DNA from: Streptomyces atratus
Lineage (GTDB): Bacteria > Actinomycetota > Actinomycetes > Streptomycetales > Streptomycetaceae
Assembly: GCF_014648655.1 (NCBI RefSeq)
Contig: NZ_BMRN01000008.1
Span: 248,001-312,000 of the forward strand
Length of the DNA stretch: 64,000 nucleotides
Direction: 5' to 3'
Shown here: positions 16,077 through 24,509 of the stretch, piece by piece
How positions within the stretch are numbered: position 1 is the stretch's first letter
How the letters are laid out: each line of letters opens with the position of its first letter
The notes under the pieces: model-generated
Seen by the model: the letters and a program-made list of their open reading frames with translations, nothing else
Databases searched by the model: none
What the model was told of the DNA's origin: nothing
Made by a program: the position numbers and the translations under genes

Positions 16077-19000
16077 ATGTCCTGGCTGTCCAGATTCAGC
16101 CTCGCGCAACGGGCCCTGATCGGGCTGATCTCGATTGTCGCCCTCGTATTCGGAGCGATCGCGATCCCGCAGCTCAAGCAGCAGCTGCTGCCCACCATCG
16201 AACTCCCGATGGTGTCGGTGCTCGCCCCCTATCAGGGTGCGTCCCCCGATGTGGTCGAGAAGCAGGTCGTCGAACCCCTCGAGAACTCCATCAAGGCTGT
16301 CGACGGCGTCACCGGCACCACCTCGACCGCCAGCGAGGGCAACGCCGTCATCATGGCGTCCTTCGACTTCGGCAGCGAGGGCACCAAGCAGCTCGTCGCC
16401 GACATCCAGCAGGCGGTGAACCGCGCCCGCGCCCAGCTTCCCGACGACGTCGACCCGCAGGTCATCGCCGGTTCGACGGACGACATTCCGGCCGTCGTCC
16501 TCGCCGTCACCTCCGACAAGGACCAGCAGGCGCTCGCCGACCAACTGGACCGCACGGTCGTCCCCGCCCTGGAGGACATCAGCGGTGTCGGCCAGGTCAC
16601 CGTCGACGGTGTGCAGGACCTCCAGGTCTCCATCACCCCCGACGACAAGAAGCTCGCCGCCGCCGGTCTGAACGCCGGCACGCTCTCCCAGGCGCTCCAG
16701 GCGGGCGGCGCGACCGTCCCCGCCGGTTCCTTCTCCGAGTCGGGCAAGAGCCGCACCGTCCAGGTCGGCGGTGCCTTCACCTCCCTGAAGCAGATCGAGG
16801 ACCTGCGGGTCACCGGTCAGGACCCGGCCACGGGCAAGCCCGGCGAGCCGGTCCGCGTCGGTGACGTCGCCACCGTGAAGCAGGAGCCGTCCACCGCGGT
16901 CTCCATCACGCGTACGAACGGCAAGCCGAGCCTTGCCGTGATGGCCACGATGGACAAGGACGGCAGCGCCGTCGCCATCTCGGACGCGGTCAAGGACAAG
17001 CTCCCCGACCTCCGCAAGGACCTCGGAGCCGGTGCCGAACTGACCGTCGTCTCCGACCAGGGCCCCGCCGTTTCCAAGGCGATCTCCGGTCTGACCACCG
17101 AGGGCGCGCTCGGTCTGCTCTTCGCCGTCATCGTGATCCTGGTCTTCCTCGCCTCGCTGCGCTCGACCCTGGTCACCGCGGTCTCCATCCCGCTCTCCGT
17201 GGTCCTCGCGCTGATCGTGCTCTGGACCCGTGACCTCTCGCTCAACATGCTCACGCTGGGCGCGCTGACCATCGCGATCGGCCGCGTCGTCGACGACTCG
17301 ATCGTGGTCCTGGAGAACATCAAGCGTCACCTCGGCTACGGCGAGGAGCGCCAGTCGGCGATCATCACCGCGGTGAAGGAAGTGGCCGGCGCGGTCACCT
17401 CCTCGACCCTCACCACGGTCGCCGTCTTCCTGCCGATCGGTCTCGTCGGCGGCATGGTCGGCGAGCTCTTCGGTTCCTTCTCGCTGACCGTCACCGCGGC
17501 CCTGCTGGCATCCCTGCTGGTCTCGCTGACCGTCGTCCCCGTCCTGTCGTACTGGTTCCTGCGCGCCCCGAAGGGCGCCACGGAGAACCCGGACGAGGCC
17601 CGTCGCGAGGCCGAGGAGAAGGAGGCCCGCAGCCGGCTCCAGAAGCTGTACGTCCCGGTGCTGCGCTTCGCCACCCGGCGCCGCATCACCAGCATCGTCA
17701 TCGCGATCGTGGTGTTCCTCGCCACCTTCGGCATGGCCCCGCTGCTGAAGACCAACTTCTTCGACCAGGGCGAGCAGGAGGTCCTCTCCATCAAGCAGGA
17801 GCTGGCCCCCGGCACCAGCCTGGCGGCCGCCGACAAGGCGGCCAGGAAGGTCGAGAAGGTCCTCACCGAGGACGAGGGCGTCAAGGACTACCAGGTCACC
17901 GTCGGCTCCTCCGGCTTCATGGCGGCCTTCGGCGGCGGCACCAGCGCCAACCAGGCCTCGTACCAGGTCACCCTGAAGGACTCGGGCGACTTCGACGCCA
18001 CGCAGAAGCGCATCGACACCGCGCTCGGCAAGCTCGACGGCATCGGTGACACCACCATCGCCGCGGGCGACGGCTTCGGCAGCCAGGACCTCAGCGTCGT
18101 CGTCAAGGCCGCCGACGCGGACGTCCTGAGGAAGGCGTCCGAAGAGGTACGGGCCGAGGTGGCCAAGCTGAAGGACGTCACCGACGTCCAGAGCGACCTG
18201 GCGCAGAGCGTGCCGCGGATCTCGGTCAAGGCCAACGCCAAGGCCGCCGACGCCGGTTTCAACCAGGCCACGCTCGGCGCGGCCGTCGCCGGAGCGGTGC
18301 GCGGCACCCCGTCCGGCAAGGCGATCATGGACGACACCGAGCGTGATGTCGTCATCAAGTCCGCCCACCCGGCCACCACGATGGCCGAGCTGAAGAACCT
18401 CTCCCTCGGCCCGGTCGAACTCGGTCGGATCGCCGACGTCGAGCTGGTCCCCGGGCCGGTCTCGATGACGAGGATCGACGGCCAGCGCGCCGCGACCATC
18501 ACCGCCAAGCCCACCGGTGACAACACCGGCGCGGTCAGCGCCTCGCTCCAGACGAAGATCAACGCGCTGAAGCTCCCGGACGGCGCCACCGCCACCATCG
18601 GTGGTGTCTCCGAGGACCAGAACGACGCGTTCCTGAAGCTCGGCCTGGCCATGCTGGCCGCGATCGCGATCGTCTTCATGCTGCTGGTGGCGACCTTCAA
18701 GTCCCTCATCCAGCCGCTGATCCTGCTGGTCTCCATCCCGTTCGCGGCGACCGGCGCCATCGGCCTGCTCGTGATCACCGGCACCCCGATGGGCGTCCCG
18801 GCGATGATCGGCATGCTGATGCTGATCGGCATCGTGGTCACCAACGCGATCGTGCTGATCGACCTGATCAACCAGTACCGGGCCCAGGGCATGGGCGTCG
18901 TCGAAGCGGTCATCGAGGGCGGCCGCCACCGGCTCCGCCCGATCCTGATGACCGCGCTCGCGACCATCTTCGCCCTGCTCCCGATGGCACTCGGCGTCAC

Positions 19001-19232
19001 CGGCGAGGGCGGCTTCATCTCGCAGCCGCTCGCCGTGGTCGTGATCGGCGGCCTGGTCACCTCGACCCTGCTGACGCTGCTCCTGGTGCCGACGCTCTAC
19101 GCGATGGTGGAGCTCCGCAAGGAGCGCCGCGCGAAGAAGAAGGCGGCCAAGCGCGCGAAGAAGGCGGGCCTGCCCGCCCCGGCCCCCGCGGAGGCGACCG
19201 CCTCCGAGGAGCCGGAGCCCGCGAAGGCCTGA
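16077..19232 (+). CDS. RND-family efflux permease (HAE-type)
   Basis: Inner-membrane proton-driven transporter of 1051 residues, full length for the AcrB/HAE1 superfamily. It has 12 helices in two halves with two large extracytoplasmic loops (about 35-330 and 545-850). The proton-relay acidic pair is visible in TM4 (GRVVDDSIVVLENIKRHLGY), and the second-half equivalent is GIVVTNAIVLIDLINQYR. The C-terminal tail is basic then acidic (KKKAAKRAKKAGLPAP). No adaptor or outer-membrane channel gene adjoins it, as expected in a Gram-positive. Substrate unknown; lipid, siderophore or drug export are all possible. Confidence 0.9.
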   Translation: MSWLSRFSLAQRALIGLISIVALVFGAIAIPQLKQQLLPTIELPMVSVLAPYQGASPDVVEKQVVEPLENSIKAVDGVTGTTSTASEGNAVIMASFDFGSEGTKQLVADIQQAVNRARAQLPDDVDPQVIAGSTDDIPAVVLAVTSDKDQQALADQLDRTVVPALEDISGVGQVTVDGVQDLQVSITPDDKKLAAAGLNAGTLSQALQAGGATVPAGSFSESGKSRTVQVGGAFTSLKQIEDLRVTGQDPATGKPGEPVRVGDVATVKQEPSTAVSITRTNGKPSLAVMATMDKDGSAVAISDAVKDKLPDLRKDLGAGAELTVVSDQGPAVSKAISGLTTEGALGLLFAVIVILVFLASLRSTLVTAVSIPLSVVLALIVLWTRDLSLNMLTLGALTIAIGRVVDDSIVVLENIKRHLGYGEERQSAIITAVKEVAGAVTSSTLTTVAVFLPIGLVGGMVGELFGSFSLTVTAALLASLLVSLTVVPVLSYWFLRAPKGATENPDEARREAEEKEARSRLQKLYVPVLRFATRRRITSIVIAIVVFLATFGMAPLLKTNFFDQGEQEVLSIKQELAPGTSLAAADKAARKVEKVLTEDEGVKDYQVTVGSSGFMAAFGGGTSANQASYQVTLKDSGDFDATQKRIDTALGKLDGIGDTTIAAGDGFGSQDLSVVVKAADADVLRKASEEVRAEVAKLKDVTDVQSDLAQSVPRISVKANAKAADAGFNQATLGAAVAGAVRGTPSGKAIMDDTERDVVIKSAHPATTMAELKNLSLGPVELGRIADVELVPGPVSMTRIDGQRAATITAKPTGDNTGAVSASLQTKINALKLPDGATATIGGVSEDQNDAFLKLGLAMLAAIAIVFMLLVATFKSLIQPLILLVSIPFAATGAIGLLVITGTPMGVPAMIGMLMLIGIVVTNAIVLIDLINQYRAQGMGVVEAVIEGGRHRLRPILMTALATIFALLPMALGVTGEGGFISQPLAVVVIGGLVTSTLLTLLLVPTLYAMVELRKERRAKKKAAKRAKKAGLPAPAPAEATASEEPEPAKA

Positions 19233-19249
19233 CCCGCCTGGCATGACGA

Positions 19250-19285
19250 GGGGCCTGTCCCACACGAGTGTGTGGGACAGGCCCC
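19250..19285. terminator. Strong terminator after RND permease
   Basis: Perfect 16-bp stem (ggggcctgtcccacac / gtgtgggacaggcccc) with a 4-nt loop, 17 nt after the permease stop. It separates this gene from the convergent caspase-STAND gene. Confidence 0.85.
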
Positions 19286-19317
19286 TTCGGGTTTCCGCTT
19301 GCTGCTTGAGCGAGACC

Positions 19318-19437
19318 GTGGTGGGGGAGCAGGAGCTACGGTTCGCGGGCACCCGGCTCGCCGAGTCGCTGGGGGATACCCTGCGGATCGCGGAGAGCCG
19401 GGGCGGGCGGCTGGAGAGCGGCGGGAACGCCGGCTGA
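19318..19437 (+). pseudogene. Possible gene remnant at the edge of the inserted operon
   Basis: A 39-codon open stretch beginning GTG (VVGEQELRFAGTRLAESLGD) and ending in TGA has an amphipathic, protein-like composition but no ribosome binding site, no promoter and no recognised family. It lies between the permease terminator and the 3' end of the caspase-STAND gene and could be the tail of a gene removed when the neighbouring block entered. Chance is an equally good explanation. Confidence 0.2.
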
Positions 19438-19454
19438 CGGCGGGGTGGTGAGCG

Positions 19455-22400
19455 TCAGGCGGCCCCGCTGAGAGCCTGGACGATCCGGAGCCACGTCTCG
19501 CCGTGCGGGTGGGCGTGCCGGACACTGAGGGCGAGGATCTCCCTCAGCAGCCGGGCACGGGTCTCCTCGGGTGCGCGGGGGAGGAGCGTGGCCAGCTCGT
19601 CCGGTTCGATGTCTTCGACGACCCCCGAGAGCACCATGCCCGCCTGGGCGTGGGCGAGGGAGGACAGGCTGTCGTCGAATACCTGTCCCTCGATGGCCGC
19701 CGCGTGCAGCAGCGCGTTGCCGTCCCCGGCTGCCAACGCCCTTTCCACGTACGCCTGGAGGGCGTCGCGGTCCTCGACGAGGCGGTACGCGGCGTCCAGT
19801 CCTTCGGTGCGGGCGACGTCGAGGACGGCGACGTGCGCGAGCGGGGTGGCCTCGGACGGCTGGGCCTGGAGGATGCGGGGGTGGTCCTGGAGGAAGACCC
19901 GTGACTCCGCCCAGGTGGCGCAGTCCACCCACTCCGCCACCTGCTCAGCGAGGATCAGCGGATCGTAGGCGGCGGTCACGCCGTGGACGAGGACGGCCTC
20001 GCGGAGTGCGGCGTGCTGCTGTGCGGTGCGGGGGTCCAGGAGTGCCAGCTCTTCGAGGGCTGTTGCTGTCTCCTCGCTGCTGAGCACTTCAGCATTCCGG
20101 GACCAGACATCGCGTGACTGGGGCCAGTTGGGTGCGAACATCCAGGAACTGACGAGGTCCAGAGTCTCCGGCGACAGGGCGAGCCAGGCCGGTGCGGGGG
20201 CGAAGGTCTCTTCTTCCCACGCGGTGCGTACGGCCTCGGTGTCGCTGTAGGCGCGAAGCGCCCGCCTGGCCCGTACGGTCACGACGTCCGCGCCGCCGTC
20301 CGGCGTGGATTCGCCATCGAGAAAGGACACGAGTTCGCGTACGCCGATCGAGGCCTGGGGGTCGGGACAGTCCAGGAGGAAAACACTCCGCTCGACACCG
20401 AGACGCCGGGCGGTCGCGGGGTGGGCGGAAGCGAACTCCGCCACGACCTCGTCGAATTGCCGGATCGCCGAGGCGCGGTCGTCGGTGCGGACGAGTGCCC
20501 GCGCCAGGTTGGCGAGAGCGGAGACCAGGTCCCTTTCGAAGGCACCGGGGTTCTCCAGTGCCAGAGTCCGGTAGGCGGCCACTGCTTCCTGCGCCGTGCT
20601 CACGGCTCCTTCGGCGTCCTGGTTCCGTCCCAGGTGCTTGCTGAAATTCTGAAGGGCGAGAGCCAGATCAGGAAGGTGGGTGCTGCTGAGTTCGTCGACG
20701 AGTCCGCGCAGGAGCCGGACGCCCTCCTCAGCCGGCACCAGGGCTTCCTTCCGGCTGCCGGTGTCGGCGAGGTTCTGTGCCAGAGTGCCGAGTGAGCCCG
20801 CGAGAGCGAAGCGGAAGGCGGGCTGCCGTTCGGCGAGTTCACGGTGGAGAGCGACACTTTCCTCCGCGGCTCGCAGTCCCGCCGTCGGGTCCCCGGCCCT
20901 GTTCAGGTGAGCGGCCAGGTTGTTGAGTGCCGTGGCCAGGTCCTGCCGGAAGACGGCGGGCTGTTGTGCGGCGAGTACGCGGCGGATGGAGACGGCTTCC
21001 CGGCCCGATGCGAGCGCCCCGGAAACATCGCCCAGGGTCACACGGTGGTTGCCGAGGTTGTTGAGGGCCGTGGCGAACTCCGGGAGGAAGGCGCTCGGAT
21101 CCTCGGCGGCGAGGCGCCCGTAGATGCCGGTCGCCTCCTCGGCGTGGAGCAGGGCTGTCCCGGAGTCACCTGCGGAGACGAGGTGCATCGCGAGGTTGTT
21201 GAGCATCGCGGCGAGGCCCGGGAGGGACGCTGTCGGCCGGCTTTCCGCCAGTTCGCGCTGGATGCGTACGGCCTCGCGGGCGAACAGCACCGCTGCCGCC
21301 CGGTCTCCCGCGGCGGCCGTCTTGTTGGCCAAGGAGGTCAGGGACCGGGCGAGATCCGGATGGAAGGCGTCCGGGTGCTGCGAAGCGAGCCCGGCGTACA
21401 GGCGCGCGGCATCCCGTGCCGGAGCGAGCGCGCCCTCGCGGTCCCCGGTGGCGGAGATCCTGTCCGCCAGGTTGTGGAGGGCGCCTGCCAGCTCGGACTG
21501 AAAGGCGGCCGGATGACGCGCAACGAGTTCCCGGCAGATCTCCACCGCCTCCTGCGCGGGCGCGAGGCAGCCCGCAAGGTCACCGACGTCCTCGCGGTGC
21601 ACGGACAGATTGGTCAGGGAACCGGCCAGGGCGGACCGCAGGACGGCGGGGTGGCGTTCGGCCACCTTCCGGTTGGCCCGGACCGCCGCCTCCGCGTGAC
21701 GAAGAGCCTCCGCGTGGCTCCCGATGGCCTTGAGACTGCTGGCCAGATTGGTCAGCGCGGAGGCGAGCCGGGCCATGAACTCATCGGGGTGCGACGCGGC
21801 GAGCTCCATGTGGATCTTCACCGCCTCCCGCGCGGGCGGTACGGCGGCCCGGCGTTCCCCGACGGCTGCGAGATTCGCCGCCAGGTTGCTCAGCGCGGCG
21901 GCGAGGCCGGGGCGGAACGCCGTGGGCGTTCGTGCGGCGAGCTGCCGGTAGATGGCGACGGCGTCCCGCGTGAGTGCGAGCGCCCCCTCGCGGTCGCCGA
22001 TGTCGCGGACTCGCGGGCCGAGAGTGCCGAGGGCGAGAGCCAGGTCGGGGAGGGACTCGCTTCCTCCCGCGTCGGCAAGGTCCCGTTGGAGCTTGACCGC
22101 CTCGCGCGCCGGCGGCAGCGCCCCTTCGCGGTCACCGATGTCGGCGTGCCGGTTGGCGACGGTGACGAGCGTGCGCACCACCGCCGTCCTGAAGACCCCG
22201 GGGGAGGCCTGGTCCAGCTCCTTGTACAGAGCGAGCGCCTTCCGCGCCGCACCCAGAGCACCGTCCAGATCCCCCTCCGCCCCGAGCCTCTCGGAGAAGC
22301 GATGCAACGCCTGGGCCAGAAACGGCGTCGCGCCCGCCCCGCCCCGCTCCACCAGCCCCCGCAGCATCCCGATTCCCGTCGCACCCGCCCGCGCCGCATG

Positions 22401-24509
22401 CCGCGCCAGCCCCCGTACCACGTACGGATCGACCGCGCCCCGGTCGCCGCCCACCGCTCGCCGCTCGACGTGTGCGATGAGCGCGGCCAAAGTCACTTCG
22501 CCGGCTTCAGAACCCCCTGGCCGCTCGTGCCCCGCGAGATAAGACACGAACTCGCGGTGGTACAGCCGGTACACCGCCTGCCCGTCCTCGGAGTCCTCGA
22601 CGATGTAGCGGCCGTACGCGGACAGCGCCCAGTCCACGTCGCTCTCGTCGTACGACACGTCACGGCCGCCCAGCGCTCCGGCGACCTCCTCCCACACGCC
22701 CCCGGCGGGCATGCCGCGCCCGACCGTCCAGGCCAGCGCGGTCAGCAGATCCCGCGCGGCGGACGGCAGTTCGGTGCCGTCCGCCAGGACCCGCACCGGC
22801 CCCGCCCGCAAGTCCTCCTCGAACGCGGCCTCGATGGAGCCGGGCAGACCGGACAACCACTGGTCCTCGTCGACACCACCGGACGCCCCTGCCAGCAGCG
22901 AGCCCGTCACCAGGCGCGCGAACAGGAACCCGCCGCCCACCGTCGTGGCACGCGCCGCGACCGCGTCGCCCGCCTCCCGCGCCCGGTCCTTCGGGACGCC
23001 GGCCGCCGCGCACCGGCGGAACACGTACTCACCGATGTCCTCCTGCGTGTGCGGCTCCCGCTCCAGGTCCGCCATGGTGACCCCCGTACCGATCAGCCGG
23101 GCCAGAGCGTCCGGCAGGGTTTCGTTCCCCTGCCCGTTCTCCTCGATACGGCTGCGGAACGCGCGGTCGCGGGAGGCGAGCAGGACCGGGCCCGTCCGGC
23201 TGAGCGGGAAGACCAGTTCCTCGATCACGGCACGGAGGTGCTCGGTGGGTACTTCGTCCAGGCCGTCGAGCACCAGCACCGGCTGCGGGGACAACTCACG
23301 GAGCTCGCCCCGGAAGTCGTCCGCGTTGCGGGGTTCCGGCAGCCCGAGTTGCCGGGCCAGCTCCGAGGCCGCCTGGAGAGGGCTCAGGCCTCGCAGATGT
23401 ACGGAGGCGAGGGAGCGGTCGGGGCGCAGGCCCGGGTCCGGGTCGTCCTCGCGCAGACCCTCGTGCGCCTCGGTCTCCTTGCGCTGCACGGGATCGGTGA
23501 GCGTCGCGATCCGGCCCAGCACGGCCGACTTGCCGCAGCCTGCCGGGCCGGTCACCAGGAAGAGCCCGGCCTCGTCCGACTCCAGCCATGCGGCGATCCG
23601 GCCCAGCACCTCCTTCCGGCCCGTGAAGAACCAGCCCTCCTCGCGGTACCCGACCCCGCGCGCCGCGAGCATCAGGTGCTCCACCAGCCGGGCGGGGGCC
23701 CCGGGCACATGGCGCGGGTTCGGGAAGGCCGGCTGCCCGGTGCCGAGGGTGGCGGGCACCGGTGTCTGGCCCTCGCCGCGCCATCGCTCACCCAGTGCGG
23801 CCAGCAGGTCCGGGCCGCTGACCAGCTCGTTGTGGGCGCTCCATGCCGAGCGGTACTCGGTGGTGGCAGGGCCGGCCTTCAGCACCTCCTCCAACGCGGT
23901 GAGCAGAGGGCCGCTGCCGTCCGACGTCTCGTTGCGACGACAGCTCGCCATGATCCCGAACCACTTGACCTGGCCGGGCGGCGTGGACATGGCCTCCCAG
24001 CGCCGCAGAGCCTTCTCCAGGCCCCGGCCCACCGCGTCCCCCGCGTGGCAGGTGTCGATGATCACCAGGATCTGGTCCGCGCCCGACGCCACCGCGTCAT
24101 TGACCAGCGTCTCGGCCGAGACGCCCCGCTTGAGGGCGCGTGCGTCACGAATCACCTGCTCGACATCGAGATCCAGGTCGCAGAGCGCGAGGCGCAGTTC
24201 GTCGTCGATCAGCACGCCGTGCCCCGACCAGATGATGATCGCGGGCTTCGCCGCCCCTGTCTCCCGCCGGCCCTCGCTCCAGGAGGTGAGGGCCTCGTCG
24301 AAGGTCGCCCAGGACGGGTTCCCGCCGCCCACCACATGCGCCGCAATCCCCAGACCCTCCAGCAGTCCGGCGATCCCCTCCATCTGGGCCACCGCCCCGG
24401 TCAGCCGGGGAAAGCTCCGTCTGTCGGCATACTCCTCGCACACCACGCACAGCGCCGTCCCCGCCGGCTCGCGTCCGTCGTCACCCGCCGCGCCCGTCTC
24501 ACTCACCAT
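19455..24509 (-). CDS. Caspase-like peptidase / STAND (NACHT-like) ATPase / TPR-array protein
   Basis: Giant protein of 1684 residues. Residues ~15-265: caspase/metacaspase-like C14 domain with His97 in IIIWSGHGVL and Cys154 in ILVIIDTCHAGD, an intact dyad. Residues ~290-740: STAND ATPase with Walker A GPAGCGKS (321-328), Walker B VLVLDGLDE (411-419), a VLLASRDR sensor (443-449) and a winged-helix-like YRLYHREFVSYL (647-658). Residues ~746-1385: about 13-14 tandem TPR-like repeats of 46 residues (pattern GDREGALxPAREAVxxxREL). A helical tail completes the protein. Bacterial proteins of this layout are predicted signal-gated death or defence switches: TPRs sense, the ATPase oligomerises, the caspase cuts. 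The ATG overlaps the lipase stop by 11 nt. Ligand and cleavage target unknown. Confidence 0.88.
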   Translation of the reverse strand: MVSETGAAGDDGREPAGTALCVVCEEYADRRSFPRLTGAVAQMEGIAGLLEGLGIAAHVVGGGNPSWATFDEALTSWSEGRRETGAAKPAIIIWSGHGVLIDDELRLALCDLDLDVEQVIRDARALKRGVSAETLVNDAVASGADQILVIIDTCHAGDAVGRGLEKALRRWEAMSTPPGQVKWFGIMASCRRNETSDGSGPLLTALEEVLKAGPATTEYRSAWSAHNELVSGPDLLAALGERWRGEGQTPVPATLGTGQPAFPNPRHVPGAPARLVEHLMLAARGVGYREEGWFFTGRKEVLGRIAAWLESDEAGLFLVTGPAGCGKSAVLGRIATLTDPVQRKETEAHEGLREDDPDPGLRPDRSLASVHLRGLSPLQAASELARQLGLPEPRNADDFRGELRELSPQPVLVLDGLDEVPTEHLRAVIEELVFPLSRTGPVLLASRDRAFRSRIEENGQGNETLPDALARLIGTGVTMADLEREPHTQEDIGEYVFRRCAAAGVPKDRAREAGDAVAARATTVGGGFLFARLVTGSLLAGASGGVDEDQWLSGLPGSIEAAFEEDLRAGPVRVLADGTELPSAARDLLTALAWTVGRGMPAGGVWEEVAGALGGRDVSYDESDVDWALSAYGRYIVEDSEDGQAVYRLYHREFVSYLAGHERPGGSEAGEVTLAALIAHVERRAVGGDRGAVDPYVVRGLARHAARAGATGIGMLRGLVERGGAGATPFLAQALHRFSERLGAEGDLDGALGAARKALALYKELDQASPGVFRTAVVRTLVTVANRHADIGDREGALPPAREAVKLQRDLADAGGSESLPDLALALGTLGPRVRDIGDREGALALTRDAVAIYRQLAARTPTAFRPGLAAALSNLAANLAAVGERRAAVPPAREAVKIHMELAASHPDEFMARLASALTNLASSLKAIGSHAEALRHAEAAVRANRKVAERHPAVLRSALAGSLTNLSVHREDVGDLAGCLAPAQEAVEICRELVARHPAAFQSELAGALHNLADRISATGDREGALAPARDAARLYAGLASQHPDAFHPDLARSLTSLANKTAAAGDRAAAVLFAREAVRIQRELAESRPTASLPGLAAMLNNLAMHLVSAGDSGTALLHAEEATGIYGRLAAEDPSAFLPEFATALNNLGNHRVTLGDVSGALASGREAVSIRRVLAAQQPAVFRQDLATALNNLAAHLNRAGDPTAGLRAAEESVALHRELAERQPAFRFALAGSLGTLAQNLADTGSRKEALVPAEEGVRLLRGLVDELSSTHLPDLALALQNFSKHLGRNQDAEGAVSTAQEAVAAYRTLALENPGAFERDLVSALANLARALVRTDDRASAIRQFDEVVAEFASAHPATARRLGVERSVFLLDCPDPQASIGVRELVSFLDGESTPDGGADVVTVRARRALRAYSDTEAVRTAWEEETFAPAPAWLALSPETLDLVSSWMFAPNWPQSRDVWSRNAEVLSSEETATALEELALLDPRTAQQHAALREAVLVHGVTAAYDPLILAEQVAEWVDCATWAESRVFLQDHPRILQAQPSEATPLAHVAVLDVARTEGLDAAYRLVEDRDALQAYVERALAAGDGNALLHAAAIEGQVFDDSLSSLAHAQAGMVLSGVVEDIEPDELATLLPRAPEETRARLLREILALSVRHAHPHGETWLRIVQALSGAA

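Noticed and set aside
15156..19352. Minus-strand open frame of 1398 codons opposite the RND permease
   Set aside because: Gly/Asp/Arg-rich mirror of a full-length permease; no family match.
19243..19437. A 64-residue protein starting in front of the permease terminator
   Set aside because: Its first half is the terminator hairpin itself; only the last 39 codons are even possibly coding, and those are reported as a doubtful remnant.
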